This document shows positions 44,356 to 52,742 of a DNA stretch of 64,000 bases, piece by piece. The position numbers were made by a program, and so were the translations under genes. A model generated the notes under the pieces. That model saw only the letters and a program-made list of their open reading frames with translations, was not told the DNA's origin and searched no databases. Positions within the stretch are counted from its first letter, which is position 1. The number at the start of each line of letters is the position of its first letter. This DNA comes from Deinococcus yavapaiensis KR-236 (lineage in GTDB: Bacteria > Deinococcota > Deinococci > Deinococcales > Deinococcaceae). The DNA is taken from NCBI RefSeq assembly GCF_003217515.1, contig NZ_QJSX01000007.1, forward strand, positions 140,944-204,943, in the 5' to 3' direction.

Positions 44356-44841
44356 ATGAACCCCAGCTTTGCCACCGTCATCGCCGCCGCTTTGATCGCC
44401 TCCATGGCGGACGCGCAAAACGACTGCGACGGTGACTTGTCGGATTTCGACGCGGTGTACTGCTCCCAGAAGTTGGCCGTGCAAGCTGACAAGAACCTCA
44501 ACGCGGTCTACCGAAAGCTCGTTACAGCGTTGACGGTGAGCGCTCGCGGCACGTGACGCGCTTATCAGCGTGCGTGGATCGTGCGGCGAGACGCTCGAAG
44601 CGTGCTGACGCGTGACGGCTTAGAGTACGTGTGGATCGACCGCGCGACGGACTTGACGGTGTCACGCACGAACAAGCTCGACGACCGCTCGCGCGAGTGT
44701 CTCAGCAGCGGTTGTTGCGGGCGTCTCAGCGAAGCAGACGCCTGCAACAACTCCATCATCTCCGGCAGGCCGAGCAAGGACACCAGGCCCGGCTGGGCGC
44801 CTCGGTTGCCGCGCTTGAATGTACAACCTCTCATCTTTTGA
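44356..44841 (+). pseudogene. LprI-like (DUF1311) exported protein gene with in-frame stop
   Basis: The gene starts with a signal peptide (FATVIAAALIASMADAQ) and the N-terminal LprI/DUF1311 pattern CDGDLSDFDAVYC, then ADKNLNAVYRKLVTAL. After an in-frame TGA at 44554-44556 the same frame continues RAYQRAWIVRRDAR, the expected second half (AQRAWI-.RD). The simplest reading is a CGA-to-TGA nonsense change. The frame then stays open to 44841. LprI-type proteins are periplasmic or lipoprotein lysozyme inhibitors in some bacteria. The ATG has AAGGA upstream. Confidence 0.7.
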
Positions 44842-44870
44842 CGGGCCCTTGACGCTCGCTCGTGAATACT
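44838..44870 (+). promoter_or_regulatory. 11-bp direct-repeat promoter (site i)
   Basis: TTGACG (44838-44843), N5, TTGACG (44849-44854), N10, AATACT (44865-44870), 33 bp before the fusion lipoprotein gene. The surrounding 70 bp are clearly related to those before the gene at 47760. Confidence 0.7.
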
Positions 44871-44902
44871 GCGGCGTCTCATCAACCAAAGGAGTGTTGT
44901 TC

Positions 44903-47332
44903 ATGGTCTTACACCCGCGTCAAGGTTCTCTCCGTCTTGCCTCCAGTCTTGGCCTCGTCACGTTGGGTCTCGTCGCGTGCAGCCCCAGCGGTTCCACCCC
45001 GCCTCCCCCCACCTTTACTGCCGTCACGAGCACGAACGACTCGGGCGCGGGAAGCCTTCGCACGCTCCTCACGACCGCCAAGAGCGGGGACACGCTTCGC
45101 TTCACGACAAGCGGCACCGTGACCCTGGCGGCGCCACTCGTGCTCGACAAGAACGTGACGATCGAAGCCGACGAAGGCGTGAACGTCGTGTTGCGCGCGG
45201 CCGGACAAGTATTGAGTGTGAACGCGAACACCACGGCGCGCGTTCGTCGCCTCATCCTGAGCGGCGCGAACGCCGCGCCGCTCGCCGCGCAGCAAGTCGT
45301 CGCGCCTCGCTTGGGCGGCGTCATCTCGAACGAAGGCAACCTCACCCTCGACACGGTCACCGTCACGAACGGACGGGCGACGGGCGGCGGCGGCATCTGG
45401 AACAAAGCCAACGCCACGCTGGAACTCGTCAACGTCACGATCAGCAACAACGCGGCCGAGTTGCTTTCGAACTCCGCCGACCCGGCGAATCTCGGGCAGG
45501 GTGGCGGTATCCTCAACGACGGCGCCGTGCGGTTGCAAAGCGGAACGATGTCGAACAACACGGCGACCGTGGCGGGCGGCGGCATCTTCAACCGTGGCGC
45601 CGGGACGTTCACGCGCACGGGCGGCACCGTCGCGAACAACACGCCCGATCAAATCAACCCCGATCCTGCCTTGACCGAGCGTGATTTCGTGTGGCCGAGC
45701 GACTGGACGGTCAGCAGCCCCGGCGAAGCGCGTCGAGGTGGCACGCTTCGCCAAAGCATCACCTCCAATTACCTGACCGCCAATCCTTTCACGGCGGCGG
45801 ACGCTCTTTCCATTCCTTCCCAACTCGGCAGCGCCGGGCTTCTCGTTCAAGATCCACGCACGGGCGACTTCGTGCCGTACATGGCGCAGAGTTACACGGT
45901 GTCGAGCGACGGCCTCACGTGGGATTTCAAATTGCGGCCCGACTTGAAGTTCTCGGACGGCTCTCCGATCACTCCCGACGACTTCGTCTCGACGGTTCGA
46001 ATTCATCAGGACGAAGCGGTCGGCTCGAGCGCCCGCTTGACCTTCACGGGCGTGACGATTTCGAAGACCGGCTCGGACACCTTGCGCGTCGTCTTCGCCA
46101 CGCGGTCGGCGTCCACGCCTTCGCGCCTGTCGTTCACTCCGTGGCCCGACAAAATCTTCGGGTCCGCTTACCGTTCGGGCGGCGCGAACGCCGTGAAAGC
46201 CTTGTGGCCTCTCACCGTGGATCCCGCCACGGTCGTTTCACCCGGACCGTTCAAGCTCGCGACCATCAGCGCGGGAGGGGCGGGCGCCACCTTCGTTCGG
46301 AACGACTTCTTCGGCGAGTGGAACGTGGATTCCGCGAACAACCCGCTTCCGTACCTCGATGGCGTCACCGTTTCCAAAAGCGCGACTTCACCGCTCGACG
46401 ACTTCCTGGCCGATCGTATCGACCTCATCGGCCTCGGCTCTTCACAGCTCGACGCGGTGCGCGGTCAAGCGGGGATCGTCCTCAAAGAGAATTACAGCGC
46501 GCAAGCGGCGAGCACGTGGATCACGTTCAACATGAACCGCGCGTCCGACCCTGAAAAGCAGCGCCTCTTCCGAGACGTGAACTTCCGTCGAGCGATGAGC
46601 CACCTCGTGAACCGAGCACGAATCATCCAGGAGGTGTTCGGTGGTGCGGCCGAACCCGTGTACACGTCCGTCTACCCCATCTTCGACGAGTGGATTTCAC
46701 CGACGGCCTCGAAGTACGACTTCAACGTCGACGAAGCCAAGCGTCTGCTCGCCACGCTCGGCTACGACCGGATGAACGCCGAAGGCTTCTTGACGAACGC
46801 GCAAGGGCGCGTCCTCGAATTCGATCTTGAGACGAACCCTGGCCAGCGTGAAGCGCTCGTTCGCATTTTCGCCGAGGGCGCGCGCTTGGCGGGAGTGAAG
46901 GTCAACCAGAAGATCATCGACTTCAACATCCTCGGGCAGCACTTGACCTCGACGGGCGACGACCGACCCTTCGACGCGATTCTGCTCGGCCTTTCGGGTG
47001 GGAACGATACCTGGCCGGTCGGGGGAGTCAACGTGACGCCGTGCACCGGCAACCTGCACGCCTTCAATCGCTCGGGTGCGTGCTTGTTCGATTGGGAACG
47101 TGAAGCTGAACGCTTGTACCTGGAGGGAGACGCTGAACTCAACTCCGTGCGGCGCCGACAAATCGGATACCAACTTCAGGACCTCGAGTCGAGTCAGCAG
47201 CCGTTCATTTACCTCGCGGCGCCCAAGGCGAGCGTCGCGTGGCGTTCACGCGTGCGCGGCGAGCTGCCCGAACGTCTCGCGAACGCGTACAACGGCACGC
47301 GCTTCTTGCCCCTCACTTGGATTGGCAACTGA
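44903..47332 (+). CDS. Lipoprotein fusing a beta-helix domain to a peptide-binding (SBP_bac_5) domain
   Basis: This 809-residue protein has a lipobox (LVAC, Cys 26). Residues about 35-245 form a right-handed parallel beta-helix of the CSLREAI/polymorphic-membrane-protein kind (NDSGAGSLRTLLTTAKSGDT, GGGGIWNKANATLELVNVTI, GGGIFNRGAGTF). Residues about 260-805 form a complete SBP_bac_5 domain (RRGGTLRQSITSNYLTANPF, KLRPDLKFSDGSPITPDDF, HLVNRARIIQEVFGG). It would sit in the membrane surface, binding peptides or other oligomers while the helix contacts wall or substrate. No permease is adjacent. The ATG has AAAGGAG 8 nt upstream. The beta-helix part is paralogous to the next gene. Confidence 0.9.
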   Translation: MVLHPRQGSLRLASSLGLVTLGLVACSPSGSTPPPPTFTAVTSTNDSGAGSLRTLLTTAKSGDTLRFTTSGTVTLAAPLVLDKNVTIEADEGVNVVLRAAGQVLSVNANTTARVRRLILSGANAAPLAAQQVVAPRLGGVISNEGNLTLDTVTVTNGRATGGGGIWNKANATLELVNVTISNNAAELLSNSADPANLGQGGGILNDGAVRLQSGTMSNNTATVAGGGIFNRGAGTFTRTGGTVANNTPDQINPDPALTERDFVWPSDWTVSSPGEARRGGTLRQSITSNYLTANPFTAADALSIPSQLGSAGLLVQDPRTGDFVPYMAQSYTVSSDGLTWDFKLRPDLKFSDGSPITPDDFVSTVRIHQDEAVGSSARLTFTGVTISKTGSDTLRVVFATRSASTPSRLSFTPWPDKIFGSAYRSGGANAVKALWPLTVDPATVVSPGPFKLATISAGGAGATFVRNDFFGEWNVDSANNPLPYLDGVTVSKSATSPLDDFLADRIDLIGLGSSQLDAVRGQAGIVLKENYSAQAASTWITFNMNRASDPEKQRLFRDVNFRRAMSHLVNRARIIQEVFGGAAEPVYTSVYPIFDEWISPTASKYDFNVDEAKRLLATLGYDRMNAEGFLTNAQGRVLEFDLETNPGQREALVRIFAEGARLAGVKVNQKIIDFNILGQHLTSTGDDRPFDAILLGLSGGNDTWPVGGVNVTPCTGNLHAFNRSGACLFDWEREAERLYLEGDAELNSVRRRQIGYQLQDLESSQQPFIYLAAPKASVAWRSRVRGELPERLANAYNGTRFLPLTWIGN

Positions 47333-47380
47333 AGACCTCCGATGGAACGCTCGCGAGCGTCCACAACACGTGAAGCATTG

Positions 47381-47427
47381 AGGTTGCCTTCTTCCACTCG
47401 ATAAGGTCGAGTGGAAGAAGGCAACCT
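47381..47427 (+). terminator. Strong hairpin terminator after the fusion gene
   Basis: A 20-bp perfect stem (47381-47400 with 47408-47427) and 7-nt loop. No T-run follows. The stretch 47428-47694 holds no supported gene. Confidence 0.85.
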
Positions 47428-47694
47428 TCGCGTCGGCATCGTCGAGTCATGGAAGCATGACCTTGGGAAGCCGAAAATCTCGTCCTACGCGTTTGCTCCA
47501 CCGACTTGAGCGAGCGGCGTCCGGTTCACCTCGGGTGGGGAGGACCACGAGCGGAGCTCGGCTTCGTTCGTGCCGCGCTTCGCGTGTTGACGGCAATTCA
47601 CCATGGCCGACATCGCGGATGAACGTCGCGCTTCGCCTCGGCGAGCACGTCAGGGGGCACGCCGGCTTACGTTTGGTGGCGCTTCTCTCATCTT

Positions 47695-47727
47695 TTGACA
47701 TCGGCTTGACGGCCCTTCTCGCATACT
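47695..47727 (+). promoter_or_regulatory. 11-bp direct-repeat promoter (site j)
   Basis: TTGACA (47695-47700), N5, TTGACG (47706-47711), N10, CATACT (47722-47727), 32 bp before the beta-helix gene. It has the same layout and flanks as site i. Confidence 0.7.
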
Positions 47728-47759
47728 GCGGCGTCTCGTCGATCAAAGGAGAACTGCAC

Positions 47760-50375
47760 GTGCTTACACGCAACACCTTCAGGGATCTTCGTCGTGCCGT
47801 CGGCTTGTCGCTCGTCACGCTCGCGCTGGCTGCTTGCGGACCGGGCGTGACCACGCCGCCCCCACCCACGTTCACGGGCGTCACGAGCAGCAACGACGCT
47901 GGCGCGGGAAGCTTGCGAGACACGATCGCGAATGCCAAGGACGGCGACGTGCTGCGCTTCACGTCCAGCGGCACGGTAGACCTTCAAACCTCGGTCGTCG
48001 TGACGAAGGACGTCACGATCGAGGTGCAAGAAGGCGCGAACGTCACGCTTCGCCACACGAACGGCCCCGTGCTCGACGTGCGTGAAGGCGCGGTCGTCAC
48101 CTTGCGCGGCCTCACCCTCGACGGCGGTGGAAGCGCCACGCCGTTGCAGACTCCGCCTTACAGACTCGGCGGGTTGATCGTCAACGCGGGCACCCTCACC
48201 ATCGAAAGCGGCACGACCCTCACGGGAGGACGCGCCAATGGCGGCGGCGCCATTTACAACAAAGCGGGCGCCACCTTGACGCTCCGCGGCGGCACGATCA
48301 AGAACAACACCGCCAGCAACCTCGGCAGCGGCTCGGACCTCGGCGACGGCGACGGAGGCGCGATCTTCAACGAAGGTACGTTCACCATGACGGGCGGCGA
48401 AATTTCCGGGAATGAAAGCTTCGCCACGGGTGCGGTCATCAACGAGGGAACGTTCACCTTGTCCGGCGGCGTCATCGAAAACAACCGATGCACGCGACCC
48501 AACGACGACACGGCGCGTGGTTGCGGCGGTGGCGGCGTGTTCAACGAAGGCACTTTCGTGATGGAAGGCGGAACCATTCGCGGTAACCGTTCCACGCAGT
48601 TCGGCGCGGGCGTCGCGAATTACGGACCCAATCCCCCTCCGTCGTTCACGTTGCGGGGCGGCACGATCGAGAACAACGCCATCGACCCCTTGCCTTCGAC
48701 GGGCACGCGCGCACCTCGCGATCCGTTCGGCGGCGGCGTCGCGTCGGGCGGCGTCTTGGTGATGGAGAACGGCACGGTGCGCGGCAACTCGGCCGCGCAA
48801 GGACGTGGTGGCGGTCTCGCCGTCGAGGGTGCGTCCGCCGAGATTCGCGGCGGCGTCATCGAGAACAACACGGCCGCCGCCGCCGGTGGCATCTTTTTCG
48901 TCGACGCCGAGGCGCGCGCGGGCGTACGCACGATTTCAGGGGGAACGATTCGTGGCAACGTCGTCACCGGACGACCTGCGAACGGCACCCTCTCGTTGCT
49001 CACGCCGAACGGAGCCGGCATCGCGATCTTCCAAGCGAACGTCACGATGTCGGGCGGCACGATCGAGAACAACACGGGTGCCATCAACGGCGGGGGTGTG
49101 CGCGTGTTCAGCCCGAGCACGTTCACGCTGTCGGGTGGAACGATTCGCGGTCACACGGCCGAGCGTGGTGCGGGCGTGCAATCCGACGGCACCTTCACGA
49201 TGACGGGCGGTCGCATCGAGAACAACACCGCGAGCGTCACGGGCGGCGGCGTCGCGAACGCAGGCACCTTCGCGTTGCAAAACGGCACGATCACGGGCAA
49301 CACGGTTGGCGCGGCGCAAGGCAACGAAGGAGCGGGCGGCGTGCGCACTTACGCGGGCACAACCTTCACGATGAGCGGCGGCACGATCTCGAACAACACC
49401 GCGCGGCGAGGCGGCGGCGTCGTGGGAGACGGTCCCTTCCAAACGTCCACGGCGGCGCAGGTGAAGATCACCGGGGGCGCGATCACGGGCAACACCGCGA
49501 CCGTGAACGGCGGCGGCGTGAACGCCTTCAACCTCGACTTGACCGGTGGAACGATCTCGAACAACACCGCGCGAGACGCGGGCGGCGTCGACATCACGGG
49601 GGCGTCACAAGCTCAGAACATCGCGAGCTTCTCGTTCTCGGGAGGCACGATTTCCGGTAACACGGCGCGTTTCGGCGGTGGCGTGCGCTTGATCGACGCG
49701 ACGGCCACCATGAGCGGTACGGCCGTCGTGAGCGGAAATCGCACGGTCGCGCCGAGCGGTGAGACGGGCGCCGCGGGCGGCTTCCAAGTCAACAACTCGA
49801 CCTTCACCTTGGCGGGCGGCACGATCGAAAGCAACGCCTCGGACTTCGGCGGGGGCCTCGACGTGTTCGGCGCGGCGCCGTTCACGATGACGGGCGGCAC
49901 GATTCGGGGCAACACGACCACGCGAAATGGCGCTGGGATCAGCTTGGGAACGACGGGTGTCGTGCGCCTGTCGGGCGGCACGATCGAGAACAACGCCGCG
50001 TCCGATGTGGGCGGCGGCTTCATCGCGTACGCGAGCGATGGACGCACGATCAACATCACGTTGAGCGACACCCTCGCGATCAAGAACAACACCAGCCGCT
50101 TTTGCGGAGCGGGCGCACACGCGAACGCCGCGCAAACAGGCGCGGTGAACATCACGATGACAGGCGGCACCATTTCCGGCAATGGATCGCAAGAGACGGG
50201 CGGCGGCATGTGCTTTCTCACGAACGCACGGCTCGCACTTTCGGGCGGGTCGATCACGGGCAATACGGCGGCCACGAACGGCGGCGGTCTCTTCTTCGGC
50301 AACGGCAGCCGCTTCAATCGTACGGGCGGCACGGTGAGCGGCAACACGCCCAATGACGTCTTCCCGGGGCCGTAA
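47760..50375 (+). CDS. Beta-helix repeat lipoprotein
   Basis: This 871-residue protein has a lipobox (LAAC, Cys 26) and a PPPPTFTGVTSSNDAGAGSL linker as in the preceding gene. About 22 repeats of the GGTIxxN type follow (GGTIENN, GGTIRGN, GGVIENN and variants), each preceded by GGGV/GGAI and a FTMSGG-like strand. This is a long right-handed parallel beta-helix like polymorphic outer-membrane proteins. It would be surface-anchored; adhesion, wall binding or polysaccharide processing are possible but no catalytic residues are evident. The start is GTG 47760 with AAAGGAG 8 nt upstream. Confidence 0.9.
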   Translation: MLTRNTFRDLRRAVGLSLVTLALAACGPGVTTPPPPTFTGVTSSNDAGAGSLRDTIANAKDGDVLRFTSSGTVDLQTSVVVTKDVTIEVQEGANVTLRHTNGPVLDVREGAVVTLRGLTLDGGGSATPLQTPPYRLGGLIVNAGTLTIESGTTLTGGRANGGGAIYNKAGATLTLRGGTIKNNTASNLGSGSDLGDGDGGAIFNEGTFTMTGGEISGNESFATGAVINEGTFTLSGGVIENNRCTRPNDDTARGCGGGGVFNEGTFVMEGGTIRGNRSTQFGAGVANYGPNPPPSFTLRGGTIENNAIDPLPSTGTRAPRDPFGGGVASGGVLVMENGTVRGNSAAQGRGGGLAVEGASAEIRGGVIENNTAAAAGGIFFVDAEARAGVRTISGGTIRGNVVTGRPANGTLSLLTPNGAGIAIFQANVTMSGGTIENNTGAINGGGVRVFSPSTFTLSGGTIRGHTAERGAGVQSDGTFTMTGGRIENNTASVTGGGVANAGTFALQNGTITGNTVGAAQGNEGAGGVRTYAGTTFTMSGGTISNNTARRGGGVVGDGPFQTSTAAQVKITGGAITGNTATVNGGGVNAFNLDLTGGTISNNTARDAGGVDITGASQAQNIASFSFSGGTISGNTARFGGGVRLIDATATMSGTAVVSGNRTVAPSGETGAAGGFQVNNSTFTLAGGTIESNASDFGGGLDVFGAAPFTMTGGTIRGNTTTRNGAGISLGTTGVVRLSGGTIENNAASDVGGGFIAYASDGRTINITLSDTLAIKNNTSRFCGAGAHANAAQTGAVNITMTGGTISGNGSQETGGGMCFLTNARLALSGGSITGNTAATNGGGLFFGNGSRFNRTGGTVSGNTPNDVFPGP

Positions 50376-50383
50376 CACCTCGT

Positions 50384-50403
50384 GGGCGAGCGTACGCTCG
50401 CCC
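50384..50403. terminator. Bidirectional terminator palindrome
   Basis: A 20-bp perfect palindrome (GGGCGAGCGTACGCTCGCCC) sits between the stops of the convergent beta-helix and SARP genes. Confidence 0.65.
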
Positions 50404-50409
50404 CGCGCC

Positions 50410-52119
50410 TCAAGGCAAGCGCGTCGCCTTGAGGCGCTCGTACCACTGAGGAACGGTCGGGTCGCTCGATACCACGCCGCGCACGTTCTCCTCGGCGTTC
50501 ACGGCCCACTGCAACGGGTCGATCGTCAACGCCGCCGCCGCCCACTCGAACTTCACGTTGCCGTTGTCCGTGAGCGGCAACAATTCCTGCGAGATTCGCA
50601 GCGCGCGCTCGGCTTCGTGCGACTCGCCCATCCAATGCAACGCCAGCGCGCTGCACGTCCACGACGTCGCCGCGCCGGTCACGTTCACGCTTTCACGTTG
50701 CGGCGCGAACGCCTCGAACGCCGTTTCGAAGTCGCGCCGCAGCAAATGCGAAAAGCCGAGGGCGTTCACGAGGTGCGACGAGAAGGTGGGCGCGCCGTAC
50801 ATGAGGCCGTCACGCGCCAGCGACAAACTGCGCTGCGGATCGCCCGTGATGTTGAAGTGCCACAGCATGAACGAAATGACTTGCGGCAGCACGAACGGAT
50901 CGTCGTGCTGCCGCGCGGCCTGCAACGCCAACTCGTGCCAGTGACGCGCCGCGCGGTACTGCTGCGTGGCGTCTCCGACGCGCGCCAAAATCGCGTACAA
51001 CATCGCCGGTGAGTCGAGCGCGGGCAAAGTTCGCAGCGCGCCGCGCGCGATGCTCGCAGCGCGGTCGTGCACGCCCAGGATGACGTTGCTGTACGCCGCC
51101 GTGAAAGCCACTTCACTCGTCGGTTCGTCCACGAGGGTGAGGGCGCGCTCGGCGAGGTGTCGTCCGCGGTGGTACTGCCCTTGATCGATGGCGAGGTTTG
51201 CCAGGACGTCCATCGCGAGCGCCGCCGTCAATCCTTTGGAGTGCCGCTGCAGAATCTGCCGCGCGATGCTTTCAGCGCCCGCATGGTCACGAAGGCGATA
51301 GGTGCTCAGCACATCTTGACTCCACGCGGTGGCGTCCAGCGGACGACGTGGTAAGAACGCCACGGTCACGGCGCGTCCCAAGTGATCGAGGAGGGACGTT
51401 CGGTACGCGCGTTGTTCCTCGCTGTTCGCGGCGTCTTGACGTTCGCGGCGTTCTTGCGCCGTCAACCACAAGTCGTGCGCGGTGCGCTGCATGGCCCGCA
51501 GCAGTTCCTCGTCGGACGGTCCACGCCGAGCGTTTTGAAACGCCGTCCAATGCGTGAGCACCTGCGGATGGTGCGGTGCGAGATGAAACGCTTGACGCAA
51601 CAGCACCTCGGCTTCGGGCAAGGAAGCGGCGGCCGCGTGCGCGAGCAAGGCTTGCAAGTGCTCTTCGAACAAGCGTGACTCCGTCACGTCCGCCCATTCC
51701 AACCACGCTTCCGTGCCAACGTGACGGTAGCCGGACATGAACTCCTGCCAATACGACACGAGCGCGCTCGTTTCACGGGGAGGATGACGCACGTCCACGT
51801 GGACACGTGTAACGTCGAGCGCGAGGTGATCGCGTTCGATCTGCAAGACGTCCTCGTGCGGACCGAGCGCTTTTCTCAGTTCGGACAGCGCCGTTCGTAG
51901 ACTTTGCAGCGTTCGCTTCGTGTCGCCAAACCAAATGAGGTCGGCGAGTCGCGACCGTGTCGAAGGCCCGTCGAGCGCGAGGATGGCCAGCAAGCGCAGC
52001 ATGCCTTTCCCGACCGTGACGTCATGCTCACCCATCATCAAGCGTGGCCGCCCGAGAAGATGCAGTCGAAGAACTTCGGCACGGGTCGAGGTCGGTGGAC
52101 TGGAAGCAACTTCAGGCAC
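50410..52119 (-). CDS. SARP-type regulator: OmpR-like winged helix, BTAD and helical repeat
   Basis: This 569-residue protein begins with a SARP winged helix (about 15-105; LRLHLLGRPRLMMGEHDVTV, RSRLADLIWFGDTKRTLQSL). A BTAD-like region (about 106-200) and a long TPR-like helical tail (about 230-560) follow, with no ATPase domain. SARPs activate genes by binding 11-bp direct repeats over the -35. Its own upstream region carries such a repeat (site k), as do both neighbouring beta-helix genes, so autoregulation is likely. The start is GTG 52119 with AAGGAGG upstream. Confidence 0.9.
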   Translation of the reverse strand: MPEVASSPPTSTRAEVLRLHLLGRPRLMMGEHDVTVGKGMLRLLAILALDGPSTRSRLADLIWFGDTKRTLQSLRTALSELRKALGPHEDVLQIERDHLALDVTRVHVDVRHPPRETSALVSYWQEFMSGYRHVGTEAWLEWADVTESRLFEEHLQALLAHAAAASLPEAEVLLRQAFHLAPHHPQVLTHWTAFQNARRGPSDEELLRAMQRTAHDLWLTAQERRERQDAANSEEQRAYRTSLLDHLGRAVTVAFLPRRPLDATAWSQDVLSTYRLRDHAGAESIARQILQRHSKGLTAALAMDVLANLAIDQGQYHRGRHLAERALTLVDEPTSEVAFTAAYSNVILGVHDRAASIARGALRTLPALDSPAMLYAILARVGDATQQYRAARHWHELALQAARQHDDPFVLPQVISFMLWHFNITGDPQRSLSLARDGLMYGAPTFSSHLVNALGFSHLLRRDFETAFEAFAPQRESVNVTGAATSWTCSALALHWMGESHEAERALRISQELLPLTDNGNVKFEWAAAALTIDPLQWAVNAEENVRGVVSSDPTVPQWYERLKATRLP

Positions 52120-52139
52120 GGGAGAGGCTCCTCCTTGAT

Positions 52140-52145
52140 TTTATA
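52140..52145 (-). promoter_or_regulatory. Proximal -10 of the SARP gene
   Basis: TATAAA (minus strand, 52145-52140, in TATAAAAT) lies 20 nt before GTG 52119, next to its ribosome-binding site. It may be a second promoter besides site k, but the mRNA would have a very short leader. Confidence 0.35.
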
Positions 52146-52272
52146 GGCACCCAGCGTCCGATCGTATGTGGACGCGGGTGGCCGCACGAACGTAGACCAA
52201 CGGTGCTCGCATCACTTCTCGACCCGTGCCGCGCGTCGACAGACTCTCGTCGAAGAGCACAAGACATGTTGA

Positions 52273-52305
52273 AGTGTGCCAACGAAAGCGTCAAAACAGC
52301 GTCAA
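52273..52305 (-). promoter_or_regulatory. 11-bp direct-repeat promoter (site k) of the SARP gene
   Basis: On the minus strand TTGACG (52305-52300), N5, TTGACG (52294-52289), N10, CACACT (52278-52273). On the plus strand it shows as two exact copies of GCGTCAAAACA. It gives the SARP gene a leader of about 150 nt. Confidence 0.7.
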
Positions 52306-52691
52306 AACATGAGAATGCACGCGCGCTTTATAGATTGGGCACGGATTCGAGTGCGCGAGGCGGGCAGCCAGGTCGACCTGCCGAACGTGCTGCCACGCCA
52401 TCGTCGACCTCGCCTTCGACTCCGCTGACGACCTCGTCGAAGCTGCCCGGCACGTTGCACTTCACGTCCGTCCACGCCAACTCAACCCGATATGTCACGA
52501 CAGGCGAACCAGGAACGAGGCGTTCAGCGCGAGAAGAACCTTGAGGGGCGAGACGAGCCGGTCTTCACGCTTCGGCGAGATCACGTGGTCCTTGGGCGTG
52601 CGACAGGGCGACTCGCGAGAGAGCACAATAGAACTCTGGTGGAGCCCAGCCTGCTCACGGTTCCGCCAAGCAGGAGAGGAGGCACGAAGTC

Positions 52692-52742
52692 ATGCCGTCC
52701 ACACCTTCGCCCCCCGAAGTTCGTCGCCGCGTCCTCGCATGA
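52692..52742 (+). CDS. 16-codon upstream open reading frame coupled to the inverted SARP gene
   Basis: ATG 52692 follows a strong AGGAGG 9 nt upstream and encodes MPSTPSPPEVRRRVLA. Its stop overlaps the ATG of the big regulator gene (ATGA, 52739-52742). The big gene has no ribosome-binding site of its own, so this small frame probably delivers ribosomes to it. It may have no function beyond coupling. Confidence 0.45.
   Translation: MPSTPSPPEVRRRVLA

Noticed and set aside
43964..44359. 131-codon plus-strand frame with TVHLEVHAESGTYELLVHEF
   Set aside because: Plausible start but the later half is poor, and the opposite strand is equally plausible; kept only as a doubt in the 43817-44086 entry.
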